This document shows, in pieces, positions 33,750 through 44,782 of a stretch of 64,000 nt of DNA. Under the pieces are notes generated by a model. That model was given only the letters and a program-made list of their open reading frames with translations, made no database searches and was not told where the DNA came from. This stretch comes from Erinaceus europaeus (Eukaryota; Chordata; Mammalia; Eulipotyphla; Erinaceidae). Numbering within the stretch: position 1 is the first letter of the stretch; the number at the start of each line of letters is the position of its first letter. Where the stretch lies: positions 97,020,752 to 97,084,751 of the forward strand of contig NC_080171.1 in the NCBI RefSeq assembly GCF_950295315.1, given 5' to 3'. Position numbers and translations under genes: made by a program.

Positions 33750-35068
33750 TTTTCTTTTAAAAAGATTTTTAAAATATTTATTCCCTTTTGTTGTCCTTGT
33801 TGTTTTATTATTGTAGTTATTGTTGGATAGGACAGAGAGAAATAGAGGAGGGGAAGACAGAGAGGGGGAGAGAAAGATAGACTTTTTTTTTAATATTTAT
33901 TTTATTTATTCCCTTTTGTTGCCCTTGTTGTTTTATTGTTGTAGTTATTATTGATGTCGTTGTTGTTGGATAGGACAGAGAGAAATGGAGAGAGGAGGGG
34001 AAGACAGATAGGAGGAGAGAAAGATAGACACCTGCAGACCTGCTTCACTGCTTGTGAAGCGACTCCCCTGCAGGTGGGGAGCCGGGGTTCGAACCGGGAT
34101 CCTTATGCCGGTCCTTGTGCTTTGCACCACCTTCGCTTAACCGGCTGCTCTACAGCCCGACTCCCGAGAAAGAAAGACTTGCAGACCTGCTTCACCACTT
34201 GTGAAGTAACTCCTCTGCAGGTAGGGAGCCAGGGTCTCCAGCCAGGATCTTTATGGCGGTCCTTGCGCTTTGAGCCACCAGCGCTTAACTCACTGAGCTA
34301 CTGCCTGACTCCCCAATGATGATGATTTTTAATTTTTATTATTATTTATTATTATTTATTTTTTTTACCAGAGCACTGCTCAGCTCTGGTTTATGGTGGT
34401 GCAGGAGATTGAACCTGGGACTTTGGAGCCTCAGGCATGGGGAGTCTGTTTGCATAACCATTATGCTATCTACCCCTGCGATTTTTAATTTTTTAATATT
34501 TATTTTCCCTTCTTTGCCCTTGTTGTCTTTTTTTTATTGTAGTTATTATTGTTGTTATTGATGTCATTGTTGTTGGATAGGACAGAGAGAAATGGAGAGA
34601 GGAGGAGAAGACAGAGAGGGGTAGAGAAAGACACCTGCAGACCTGCTTTACCGCCTGTGAAGTGACGCCCCTGCAGGTGGGGAGGCGGGGGCTTGAACTG
34701 GGATCCTTATGCGGGTCCTTGCGCTTCGCATCACATGTACTTAACCAGCTGCGCTACAGCCTGACCCCCGATGATGATTTTTTTTCTTTTTTTATATATA
34801 TTTATTTTATTTATTCCCTTTTGTTGCCCTTGTTGTTTTATTGTTGTAGTTATTATTGTTGTTGTCGTTGTTGGATAGGACAGAGAGAAATGGAGAGAGG
34901 GAGGGGAACACAGAGAGGAGTTGAGAAAGACACCTGCAGACCTGCTTCACCGCCTGTGAAGGGACTCCTCTGCAGGTGGGGAGCCGGGGTTCGAACCGGG
35001 ATCCTTATGCCGGTCCTTGTGCTTTGCGCCACCTGCGCTTAGCCCGCTGCACTATAGCCCGGCTCCCG
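33750..35068 (-). mobile_element. Pile-up of five SINEs on one target
   Basis: Outer A 33750-33883 and 34168-34311 contains inner A 33884-34165 (TSD gagaaagaWagac). Then C 34340-34479, A 34480-34769 and A 34783-35068. gatgatgattttt or its remnant recurs at 33737, 34318, 34480, 34770 and 35069. Confidence 0.82.
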
Positions 35069-35091
35069 ATGACGATTTTTAAAGCATAGTC

Positions 35092-35504
35092 CTGGTGCCT
35101 GGGAGATAGCACACTGTTTATGCAGAAAGAGTTTCATGCCTTAGGCTACAAGGTCCTAAATTCAATCCCTGGCACCACTATAAACAAGAGCTGAGCAGTA
35201 CTCTGGTAAAAAAAAAAAAAGGTGGGGGGACCAGGGGAACTTGGCAGTAGCACACTAGGTTAAGTACACATAGCATGAAGCTCAAGGACCAGCCCAAGGA
35301 TCCTGGTTCAAGCCCCCCAGCTCCCCACTTGCAGGTGAAGTGGGTCTGTAAGTGTCTGTTTTTCTCTCCGCCTCTCTGCCTTCCCGTCCTCTCAGTTTCT
35401 CTCTGTCCTGTCCAACAACAACAATGGAAAAAGATGGCCACCAGGAGCAGTGGATTTGTAGTGCAGGCACTACAATAACACTGGAGGCAAAAAAAAAAAA
35501 AAAA
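35092..35504 (+). mobile_element. SINEs C and A2
   Basis: C 35092-35222; A2 35223-35504 with its tail module shortened. Confidence 0.78.
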
Positions 35505-35510
35505 GTTTTT

Positions 35511-35760
35511 AAGGTTAGCAAAATAACTCCTTGGATAGTGCTCTGCCTTGCCATGTGTGATCCAGATTCAATCAAGGCTTCCACTGCAATGAAGGAAGCT
35601 TTTTTTGGGAGTGGGGGTAGACAGCATAACGGTTATGCAAAGACACTCTCATTCCTGAGGCTCCAAAGTGCCAGGTTCAATCCCTGTACCACCAAAAGCC
35701 AGAGCTGAGTAATGCTCTGGTAAAAAAAAAAAAAAAAAAAGGAGAAGGAGAAGCTTTTTT
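35511..35760 (+). mobile_element. SINE E split by C
   Basis: E 35511-35606, C 35607-35748; gaagctttttt on both sides. Confidence 0.7.
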
Positions 35761-36540
35761 GGAGTCATATCTAGTAGACCACACATGTTAGCATGTGTGA
35801 GGACCCAGGTTCAAGCCCCTGCTCCCCACTTACAGGGAGAGAGCTTCACAGGCAATGAAGCAGTACTTTGAGGGTCTCTTTCTTACTTCTTTCTGTCTCT
35901 ATTAGGAAAGGAAGGAAGGATAAAAAAGAAGGAAAGTGGGGGGCCGGGTGGTGGCTCACCTGGTTGAGCATACATATTACGTTGCACAAGGACCCAGGTT
36001 CAAGCCCCTGGTCCCCACCTGCTGGGGGAAAGCTTTGCGAGTGGTGAAGCAGTGCTGCAGGTGTGTGTGTGTGTCTCTCTCTCTCTCTCTCTCCCTATCT
36101 CCCTTCCTCCTCTCAATTTCTGGCTGTCTCTATCCAATAAATAAAGATAATAAAAAAAATTTTTTTTAAAGGAAGGAAAGAAAAATAGCCACTGTGAGTG
36201 GTGGAGTCATTGTGTAGGCACTGAGCTCCAGCAATAACCCTGGTGGCAAAAAAAAAAAAAAAAAGTAGGGGGCAGTGGTGCACCTGGTTAAATTCACATA
36301 TTACCTCTCAAAGACCAGGGTTCAAGCCCCCCCTTCACCTGAAAGGGAGGATACTTCATGGGCAATGAAGTAGGTCTACAGGTCTCTCTCTCTCTTTCCC
36401 CTCCTCCCTCAATTTCTCTTTGTCCTATCCAATTGAAAAAAGAAAAAAGTAGAAAAAGAAACGGCCACTGGTCGCAGTAGATTCATAGTACTGGCACTGA
36501 GCTTCAGTGATAACTCCGGTGGCAATAAAATAAAGTGGAA
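35761..36540 (+). mobile_element. SINE B copies and A2 modules
   Basis: B 35761-35935; B 35939-36172; module 36186-36265; a B-type head carrying an A2 module 36266-36540. Confidence 0.7.
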
Positions 36541-36659
36541 AAAAAAGGTAGAAAGGTTGAGTGACTGGGGAAGTGGTAAAGCATCAGACTTTTCATGTGA
36601 AACTCTCTCTCATGTAATCAACTTAAAAATCTGACAGAGTGGGAGAGAAAGCTATTAAC

Positions 36660-36775
36660 ATTTTTTTTTTGACCAGAATGCTGCTTAACTCTGGCTTGTG
36701 GTGGTGCTAGGAATTGAACCAGGGACTTTGGAACCTTTTTTTGCGTAACCATTATGCTGTCTCCCCAGTCTAATA
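36660..36775 (-). mobile_element. SINE C
   Basis: Reverse, with a T8 insertion in the middle. A D-like fragment (+) lies just before it at 36560-36630. Confidence 0.7.
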
Positions 36776-36814
36776 AGTCTTCTTAGTCTACATACCCTTC
36801 CTTCCTTCCTTTCT

Positions 36815-37936
36815 TTTTAAAAAATATTTTATTTATTTATTAATGAGAGGGGTAAGAGGAGAGAGAACCAGATGTCACTTTGGTACATGCGCTGCCAGCG
36901 ATCAAGCTCAGGACCTCAGACTTGAAAGTCCAATGCTGGGAGTCTGGCGGTAGCACGGCAGGTAAAGCACACACAGCGCAGAGTGCAAGGACCAGCGGAA
37001 GGATCCGGTTTGAGCCTCCGACTCCCCACCTGCAGGGGAATCGCTTCACAGGCGGTTCTTCTTCTTCTTCTAGCGTTTGCCCTTCTTCCGTAGCCAGTCA
37101 ACAGCGTCAGGTTGAGCCTGATGTAAAGTTTCGAGACCTCCTTTGAAGCTGGAGAGGTGGCAGTCGTTGACTATGTGGGTCATAGTCTGTCTGTAGCCAC
37201 AGGGGCAGTTCGGGTCGTCTCTGGCTCCCCAGCGATGGAACATAGCGGCGCACCGGCCATGGCCTGTTCGATAGCGATTGAGGAGGGCCCAATCATAACG
37301 TGCTAGGTCAAAGCCGGGTTGACGCTTGCAGGGGTCTGTGATGAGGTGTTTGTTCTTTACCTCAGCTGACTGCCAACTCTGTTTCCAGGCGGTGAAGCAG
37401 GTCTGCAGGTGTCTGTCTTTCTCCCTCCCTCTCTGTCTTCCCCATCTCTCTCCATTTCTCTCTGTCATATCCAACAATGATGACATCAATAACAACAATA
37501 ATGACTACAACAATAAAACAACAAGGGCAACAAAAGGGAAAATAAATATTTTTTAAAAAGTCTAGGGAGTCGGGCTGTAGCTCAGCGGGTTAAGCGCAGG
37601 TGGCACAAAGCACAAGCACCGGCATAAGGATCTCGGTTCGAGCCCCCACTCCCCACTTGCAGGGGAGTCGCTTCACAAGCGGTGTAGCAGGTCTGCAGGT
37701 GTCTATCTTTCTCTCTCCCTCTCTGTCTTCCCCTCCTCTCTTCATTTCTCTCTGTTCTATCCAACAACAATGACAGCAATGATAACTACAACAATAAAAC
37801 AACAAGGGCAACAAAAGGGAATAAATAAATAAATAAAAAGATATGGAAAAAAAATCCAAAAAGGAATTTAAAAAAATAAATAAATGACAAATAAAAAAAG
37901 TCTAATGCTTTATCCACTGTGCCACTTCTCAGACAA
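36815..37936 (-). mobile_element. SINE D hosting two SINE A and the LINE
   Basis: D halves 36815-36936 and 37896-37936. Inside: A (+) 36937-37553, itself split by the LINE insert, and A (+) 37564-37895. aagtcYaatgc and aaagtcta mark three TSD copies. Confidence 0.82.
37057..37385 (-). mobile_element. 5'-truncated non-L1 LINE, C-terminal ORF and 3' end
   Basis: On the minus strand an open frame runs through the insert to TAG at 37072-37070, followed by (AGA)n as the 3' tail. Key stretches are LLNRYRTGHGRCAAMFHRWG, CPCG...HIVNDC (C-x-C-x7-H-x4-C) and FKGGLETLHQAQPDAVDWL. This resembles the C-terminal end of jockey/CR1/I-type LINE polyproteins and not L1 ORF2, whose copy at 58 kb has a CX3CX7HX4C motif in a different context. 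The insert sits in a family A SINE and is flanked by the 8-bp TSD caggcggt (37049-37056, 37386-37393). About 100 codons are intact and GC is higher than in the surroundings, so it is young. The clade assignment is inference. Confidence 0.75.
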
Positions 37937-37987
37937 CCCTTCCTTCCTTCTCTCCCTTCCTATCTTCCTCCCTCTTTTTTTCTTTTT

Positions 37988-38696
37988 CATTTTTTTTTTT
38001 TTACCAGAGCACTGAGCAGCTCTGGTTTATGGTGGTTCAGGAGATTGAACCTGGAACTTCAGAGCCTCAGGTATGAGATTCTCTTTGCATAACCATTATG
38101 CTAGCTACCCCCACCCATTTCTTTTTTTCCTTAGAGATTTTATTTATTTATTTATTTTCAAGGGAAATGACTTACTATATCTATTGTTTATGACAAAATT
38201 TGAGCTTTTAGGTGAAAATTTTGAGTTTTAGAGAATTTGTAATTGTCACCAATTGTCTGACAGCTTTCCTTTTTTTCTCTCTTTTTTTTTTATTGGGGAA
38301 TTAATGTTTTACATTCAACAGTAAAAGATTTTATTTATTAATGGGAAAGATAGGAGGAGAGGGAGAAAGAACCAGACATCACTCTGGTACATGTGCTGCT
38401 GGTACATGTGTGAACTCAGGACCTCATGCTTGAGAATCTACTGATTTATCCACTGCACCACCTCCAAGACCACACATTCACCTTTTTAAAATTATCTGTA
38501 CTTATTTATTGGATAGAGACAGCCAGAAATTGAGAGGATGGGGTTGAGAGAGAGAGGGAGAGAGACAGAGAGACACTTGCAGTCCTGCTTCACCACTTGT
38601 GAAGCTTTCCCTCTGCAACCAGGGACCAGGGCTTGAACCTGGGTCCTTGCCCATTGTGATATGTGTGCACAACCAGGTATGCCACCGCCTGGCCCC
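37988..38696 (-). mobile_element. Reverse SINEs C, D, B
   Basis: C 37988-38118, D 38324-38474, B 38487-38696 with TSD cacattYacctttt. Confidence 0.8.
38281..38323 (-). mobile_element. L1 3' terminus fragment
   Basis: tattggggaattaatgtttt then acattcaacagta: only the last 40 bp of an L1. Confidence 0.6.
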
Positions 38697-38710
38697 CACA
38701 TTTACCTTTT

Positions 38711-38835
38711 CAAGTAAGCACTGTTGCTCTTATCATTTTACAAATGAGGAAATTGAGGTTCATGAAGATCCACATATCTAAAAAGAAAAGAGTGGGAATG
38801 GATGAGGTCTGTCTGAACCAACAAATCATGTTCAC
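38711..38835 (-). repeat. MIR
   Basis: Antisense MIR: attttacaaatgaggaaatt, gaggttcatgaag, then gaggtctgtctgaacc. Confidence 0.65.
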
Positions 38836-39007
38836 AGCTACCATCCAATGGCACAGCAACACCAACACCAATGAATATTTCTGAGTGTTAGTTTCCCATT
38901 CTACTGATTCTACTCTCCCAGGGTATCTCCACTAGATTACTATGTGATGATTGGGACAAAATGAAAAAGCCATAACTTTATGTGTAAATAGAAGGTACTG
39001 TTATTAA

Positions 39008-39475
39008 GGGGCTGGGTGGTGGCGCACCTGATTGAGTGTTCATGTTATAATGCACAAGGACACAGGTTCAAGCCCCCAAACCCCCACCCCTGCAGGGGGA
39101 AAGCTTTGTGAGTAGTGAAGTAGAGCTGTAGGTGTCTCCCTATCTCTCCCTCTTTATCACCCCTTCCCTCTCAATTTCTGACTTGTCTCTTATTTTTATT
39201 CTTTAAATTTTATTTATTTATAAATATTTTATGTATTTATTATTGGATAGAGTCAGAGACAGAATTGAGAAGGCAGGGGGATAGGGAGAGAGACAGAGAG
39301 ATGCCTGCAGCCCTACTTCACCACTTGTGAGAGGCTTTCCCTCTGCAGGTGGGGACTAGGGTCTTGAACACAGGTCCTTGTCCAATGTAATCTGTGTGCT
39401 TAACCAGGTGTGCCACCTCCTGGTCCCAATTGCTGATTGTCTCTATCCAATAAATAAATAAAGATAATTTAAAAA
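39008..39475 (+). mobile_element. SINE B with a reverse SINE B inside
   Basis: B (+) 39008-39191 and 39427-39475; B (-) 39192-39426; TSD near tgattgtctct. Forms a large inverted repeat 170 bp before exon 3. Confidence 0.78.
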
Positions 39476-39645
39476 TTATATATATGTATATATACGGTAT
39501 TGTTAATAATCAGACTGCTTTGTTGGCTACAAGTTCAAGTGTGGATGTGTAAGAATATCCCAGTGAATACTTTCTGAGGAATGTAAAGAATGTATTGTTG
39601 CATTTAATCTGCTCAGACCTTCTGAACACATCATCCTTTTGGCAG

Positions 39646-39803
39646 GTATACCTTGGCCCCTTCTGGAGACAATCCCTGTGCTCGGGTTGGCCACAGCTGT
39701 TCCTATCTACCCCCAGTAGGTGATGCTACGAGAGGGAAGGTTTTCATTGTTGGGGGAGCAGATCCAAACAGGAGCTTCTCAGATGTGCATGCCATGGATC
39801 TGG
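39646..39803 (+). CDS. RABEPK: RABEPK exon 3, kelch repeat 1
   Basis: The acceptor ends ggcag at 39645. The first base completes the Trp codon from exon 2, then Y-T-L-A-P-S-G-D follows. The 158-bp exon encodes one kelch blade: ARVGHSCSYLPP, then KVFIVGG (the diglycine strand), then NRSFSDVHAMDL. It ends with a single G before GTAAGAA (phase 1). Kelch repeats fold into a beta-propeller that mediates protein contacts. The adjacent introns are SINE-filled. Confidence 0.95.
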
Positions 39804-39880
39804 GTAAGAACGGCAGCTGCAGAGCACTTGCTCTCTAGTGACAGAGCAGCACTTTTGTGCTGACCACTATTAAGAACTCT

Positions 39881-40800
39881 AGTTCGGGGTTACTAAAATA
39901 CTGCACTTAGTGCGCTGCTTTGCTATGTGTGCGACCCCAGGTTCAAGCCCGGTCTCCACTGCATTGAAGGAAGCTTCAGTGCTATTGTCAACTTTTTTTT
40001 TTTTAATTTTACTTTTTTAAAAAATATTTATTTTTGGGAGTTGGGCGGTAGCACAGCGGGTTAAGCGCATATGGTGCAAAGCGCAGCTCCCCACCTGCTC
40101 GAGCCCCCAGCTCCCCACCTGCAGGGGAGTCGCTTCACAGGCGGTGAAGAAGGTCTGCAGGTGTTTATCTTTCCCTCTCTCTGTCTTCCCTTCCTCTATT
40201 TCTCTCTGTCCTATCCAACAATGATGACATCAATAACAATTTATTATTTATTCCCTTTTGTTGCCCTTGTTGTTTTATTGTTGTAATCATTATTGTTGTT
40301 ATTGATGTCATTGTTGTTGGATAGGACAGAGAGAAATGGAGAGAGGAGGGGAAGACAGAGGGGGAGAGAAAGACACCTGCAGACCTGCTTCACCGCCTGT
40401 GAAGCGACTCCCCTGTAGGTGGGGAGCCAGAGGCTCAAACCGGGATCCTTATGTGGGTCCTTGAGCTTTGCGCCACCTGTGCTTAACCAGCTTTACTGCT
40501 GCCCAACTCCCTATTGTCTTTTTTAAGGCTTAAGACTTAATTTTTTTTACCTTTATTTATCTATTGGATAGAGACAGCCAGAAATTGAGAGGGAAGGGGG
40601 TGATAGGAAGAGAGACAGAGAAAGACACCTGCAGCTTCACCACCTGCAAAGCTTTCCCCTTGCAGGTAGGGACCAGGGGCTCTAGTCTGGGTCCTTGAGT
40701 TCTGTAACATGTGCACTCAACCAGGTGCACCACCACCTGGCCCCTGTTGTCTTTCTTTCTCTCTCTCTCTCTGTGTGCCTATCTAAAAGGATAATAAAAT
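39881..40800. mobile_element. SINE E hosting A(-)/A(+) and B(-)
   Basis: E 39881-39990 and its tail 40745-40800. A (-) 39992-40033 plus 40241-40511 is itself split by a 3'-truncated A (+) 40034-40240. B (-) 40533-40744. Confidence 0.7.
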
Positions 40801-40860
40801 AATATTAAAAGAAGAAGAAAGGGAGGAGGAGGAGAAAGAGGAGGAGGAGAAGAAGAAGAA
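40801..40860. repeat. Purine GAA/GGA tract
   Basis: Imperfect GAA/GGA run at the end of the E element tail. Confidence 0.8.
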
Positions 40861-40864
40861 GCAC

Positions 40865-41070
40865 AATTGTCAGGTGGTAGCACATCAGGTTGAATGGACA
40901 TGCGCAAGGACCTTGGTTCAAGCCCTGTCCCCACCTGCAGGGAAGAGCTTCACTAGTGGTGAAGCAGTGTTACTGGTGTCTTTCTTTCCTTCTCTCTTTC
41001 CCCTTTACCATTCAATTTATCTCTTGTCTCTATCCAATAAATAAATAAAATATTAAAAAATTTTAAAAAG
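40865..41070 (+). mobile_element. SINE B
   Basis: Complete copy with ataaata tail. Confidence 0.78.
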
Positions 41071-41121
41071 GAGAACACCAATTCAGATTGGAGAGAGATT
41101 TTTCCATAAGAAAATGAACAT

Positions 41122-41783
41122 CGGGAGTCCGACGTCAGCGCAGCGGGTTAAGCGCACGGCGCGGCAAACGCTAGAAAAAGAAGCGCATGGCGCAAAGCGC
41201 AAGGACCGAGTAAGGATCCTGGTTTGAACCCCAGGCTTCCCACCTGCAGGGGAGTCGCTTCACAAGCAGTGAAGCCGGTCTGCAGGTGTCTTTCTCTCCC
41301 CCTCTGTCTTCCCCTCCTCTCTCCATTTCTCTCTGTCCTATCTAACAATGACGACATCAATAACAACAATAATTACTACAACAATGAAAAACAACAAGGG
41401 CAATAAAGGAAAATAAATAAATATTTTTTAAAAAATTAACATCACTGGGAGTTGGGCAGTAGCACAGTGGGATAAGCGCACAAGGCACAAAGAGCAGGGA
41501 CACGCTTAAGGATCTTGGTTGGAGCACCTGGCTCCCCACCTGCAGGGGTGTCGCTTCACAGGCGGTGAAGCAGGTCTGCAGGTGTCTTTCTTTTTCCCCT
41601 CTCTGTCTTTCTCTTCTCTCAGTTTCTCTCTGTCCTATCCAAAAACAACGACATCAGTAACAACAATAATAATAACCACAACAACAATAAAATAACCGGG
41701 GCAACAAAAGGGAAAAAAATAGCCTCCAGGAGCAGTGGATTCATGGTCCTAACCCCAGCAATAACCCTGGAGGTAAAAGAAAA
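41122..41783 (+). mobile_element. SINEs A and A2 at one target
   Basis: A 41122-41432 (carrying the 20-bp LINE end) and A2 41447-41783. Three TSD copies: gaaaatgaacatc at 41110 and 41784, aaaattaacatc at 41432. Confidence 0.85.
41162..41181 (+). mobile_element. Ultra-short 3' end of the same non-L1 LINE
   Basis: A 20-bp insert shares ggcaaacgctagaa (14 of 14 bases) with the end of the 37-kb LINE, including the terminal stop codon, then an A/G tail. It interrupts a family A SINE between agcgcacggcg (41151-41161) and agcgcatggcg (41182-41192), a probable TSD with one mismatch. Confidence 0.6.
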
Positions 41784-41999
41784 GAAAATGAACATCATTG
41801 ATATTCCTAAGCTCTCAGCAGACAATTGGAACATTTCCCCCAAACCATCACCTTGTTTCAGGCGAAAGAACTCATGGAGCCCTGCTCACCTAGCCTTAGC
41901 TCATGAAATCCTTCTCAGAGATGCCTTGATAACACCTCCTCCTCTTCTATTCCTGTGTATTTCCAGTTAATCACTAAATCCTAAATAGCTCTGTCTTTT

Positions 42000-42537
42000 T
42001 TTTTTCTTTTTCCTCCAGGGTTATTGCTGGGGCTTGGTGCCTGCACTACGAATCCACTGCTTCTGGAGGCCCCCAGCTCTGTCTTTTTAAAAATATTTTT
42101 ATTGGGAGTCTGGCGGTAGCACCATGGGTTAAGTGCACGTGGCACAAAGTGCAAGGAATGGCTTAAGGATCCCAGTTCGAGACCCCGGCTCCCCACCTGC
42201 AGAGGAGTCGCTCTACAAGTGGTGAAGCAGGTCTGCAGGTGTCTATCTTTCTCTCCTCCTCTCTGTCTTCTACTCCTCTCTCCATTTCTCTCTGTCTTAT
42301 CCAACAACAACAATAATAACTACAACAATAAAATATCAAGAGCAACAAAAGGGAATAAATAAATATTAAAAAAATTTTTTTATTTAGTGGCCAGGAGGTG
42401 GTGCAGTGGATAAAGCATTGGATTCTCAACCAAGTGGTCCCAAGTTCAGTCCCAGGCAGTACATGTACCTAGTGATGTCTGGCTCTTTTTCTCTCTCCTT
42501 TCTTTCTTAGGAATAAATAAATAAATTCTTTAAAAAA
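42000..42537. mobile_element. A2 end module, SINE A, SINE D
   Basis: Free A2 module (-) 42000-42073 with T-tract; A (+) 42104-42378; D (+) 42386-42537. Confidence 0.75.
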
Positions 42538-42539
42538 TG

Positions 42540-43266
42540 TATTTTTTACTTATTGTCTGGAGACAGAGAGAAATTGAGAAGGAAGGGGGAGGTAGAAAGG
42601 GAGAGTTGGGCGGGCCGGAGGTTAGCGTAGTGGGCTAAGCACACAGGCTGCAAAGCACTGGGACCAGAGTAGGTGTAAGGATCCCAGTTCCAGACCCCAG
42701 CACCCCACCTGCAGGCAGGTCACTTCACAAGCAGTAAAGCAGGTCTGCAGGTGTCTGTCTTTCTCTCCCTCTCTGTCTCACTCTCCTCTCTCCATTTCTC
42801 TCTGTCCTATCCAACATCAGTAACAGAAATGACAATAACAGCAAGGACAACAAAATGGAAAAAATAGCCTCCAGGAGCAGTGGATTTGTAGTGCAGACAC
42901 CAAGCCCCAGCAATAACCCTGGAGGAAAAAGAAGAAAGAAAAGAAAGGGAGAGGGAATGGTTCGGAAGGTGGTGCAGTGGATCAAGTGCTGGGCTCTCAC
43001 ACATGAGGTCTTCAGTTCAATTTCTGACAGCACATGTGCCACAGTGGTGTCTCATTCTCTCTCTCCACTCCTATCTTTTCATGAATAAATAAAACCTTTA
43101 AAAAAAAAAAAAGGAAAAATAATTACTGTTTTAAAAGGGAGGGAGATGCCTGCAGCCCTGCTTCACCACTTCTGAAGCTTTCCCCCTGCAGATAGAGACC
43201 AGAGGCTTGAACCTGGATCCTTGTGTACTGTAATGTGTGCACTTAACCAGGTGCACCACCCTGGCC
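42540..43266 (-). mobile_element. SINE B hosting A2 and D
   Basis: B (-) halves 42540-42605 and 43134-43266; A2 (+) 42606-42942; D (+) 42955-43130. gaaagggagag at 42595 and 42943 and aaaagggagg at 43133. Confidence 0.82.
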
Positions 43267-43397
43267 CCAGTAGCTCTGTCTTTATCCACGTCTGCCTATT
43301 TCACTACTCCCATTTATATTACTACATCAAGCTCCTGGGGTTTTCCTGCTTCCAGCTTTACAGACTATACTGTGCATTCTCCATGCCTAGCCAGAAT

Positions 43398-44402
43398 TTT
43401 TTTTTTTTTTTTAGATTTTTTAACTTTATTTGATAGGACAGACAGAAACTGTGAATGAAGGGAGCTAGAGAAGGATAGAGAGACACCTACAGCACTGCTT
43501 CACCACTTATGAAGCTCCCCCTTCACCCCCACCCCTATGCAGGGCCTTTAACTGTGGCCGGGGTCCTTGAGCATGGTACCATGTGCATTTAACCAGGCAT
43601 GCCACTGCTTGGGAGAGAAAGACAAACACCATAGCTGTGATTCTCCATTGTGGTGATAGGGGCCTGAACTCAGGTCCTTTCACATCGTAAAGTTTGCACT
43701 TTACCAGGTGAGCTATCTTCCAGCTACCTGTTTGTTTTTTGTTTTCTCCTCTTTCTTCCTTTTTCTTGATTTCTTCCTTCATCCCTTTTTTTATTTCTTT
43801 GCCTTGTTGCTGGGGCTCACTCACTGCCTGCACTCCAAATTCACTGCTTTTGTGGCCATCTTTTTTTTTTTTTGTATAGGACAGAGAGAAATTGAGAGGG
43901 GAGAAGGAGAGAGAATGTGTGTAATATAGACACCTGCAGACCTGCTTCACTACTTGTGAAGCGACTGCCCTGCAAGTGAGGAGCCAGGACTCAAACTGGG
44001 ATCCTTACGCGGCTCCTTGTGCTTCATACTGTGTGTGCTTAAGCCCACGCGCCACCGTCCGCCCTCCTTTCTCTTCCTCTTATTTTATTCTTGCTATTAT
44101 TATTATTATCGTTATTATTATTTTGCCTCCAGGGTTATCTCTGGGACTCAGTGCTTGCACTATGAATCCACTGCTCCTGGAGGCCATATTTTCCCCATTT
44201 TTGTTGTCCTTGTTGTTATTATTGTTGGATAGGACAGAGAGAAATTGAGAGAGGAGGGAAAGACAGAGAAGGGGAGAGAAAGTCACTGCTTGTGAAGCGA
44301 CTCCCCTGCAAATGGGTTGCTGGGGGTTCAAATCAGGATCCTTACTGGGTCCTTGTGCTTCATGCTATGTGCACTTAATCCATTGTGATACTGCCTGGTC
44401 CC
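43398..44402 (-). mobile_element. Reverse SINEs B, E, A2, A2
   Basis: B 43398-43610, E-like 43611-43727, A2 43780-44063, A2 44100-44402. Confidence 0.75.
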
Positions 44403-44403
44403 C

Positions 44404-44405
44404 AT

Positions 44406-44436
<31 letters not shown>

Positions 44437-44782
44437 TTTTAATTTCTTTATTGGGGAATTAATGTTTTACATTCAACAGTAAATACAATAGTTTGTACAT
44501 GCATAACATTTCCCAGTTTCCCATTTAACAATACAACCCCCACTCGGTCCTCTGTCATCCTTCTTGGACCTGTATTCTCCCCACCCACCCCAGTCTTTTA
44601 CTTTGGTGCAATACACCAATTCCATTTCAGGTTCTACTTGTGTTTTCTTTTCTGATCTTGTTTTTCAACTTCTGCCTGAGAGTGAGATCATCCCATACTC
44701 ATCCTTCTGTTTCTGACTTATTTCACTCAACATGAATTTTTCAAGGTCCATCCAAGATTGGTTGAAAACAGTGAAGTCTTTT
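44404..44782 (-). mobile_element. L1 3' end with TTTA repeat
   Basis: Reverse strand of the ORF2 end and 3' UTR (tttctttattggggaattaa ... caaggtccatccaagattgg). Its A-rich tail has become a (TTTA)n tract at 44405-44440. Confidence 0.8.

Larger units (their letters stand above)
32618..39645 (+). other. RABEPK: RABEPK intron 2
   Basis: About 7 kb. Unique sequence is clearest at 32690-33084 and 38120-38280 and next to exon 3 (39496-39645). It contains the non-L1 LINE insertion (37057-37385), the five-SINE pile-up (33.75-35.07 kb) and a MIR relic (38711-38835). Confidence 0.9.

Noticed and set aside
33951..34319. 122-codon ORF
   Set aside because: Two nested SINE A copies read in one frame.
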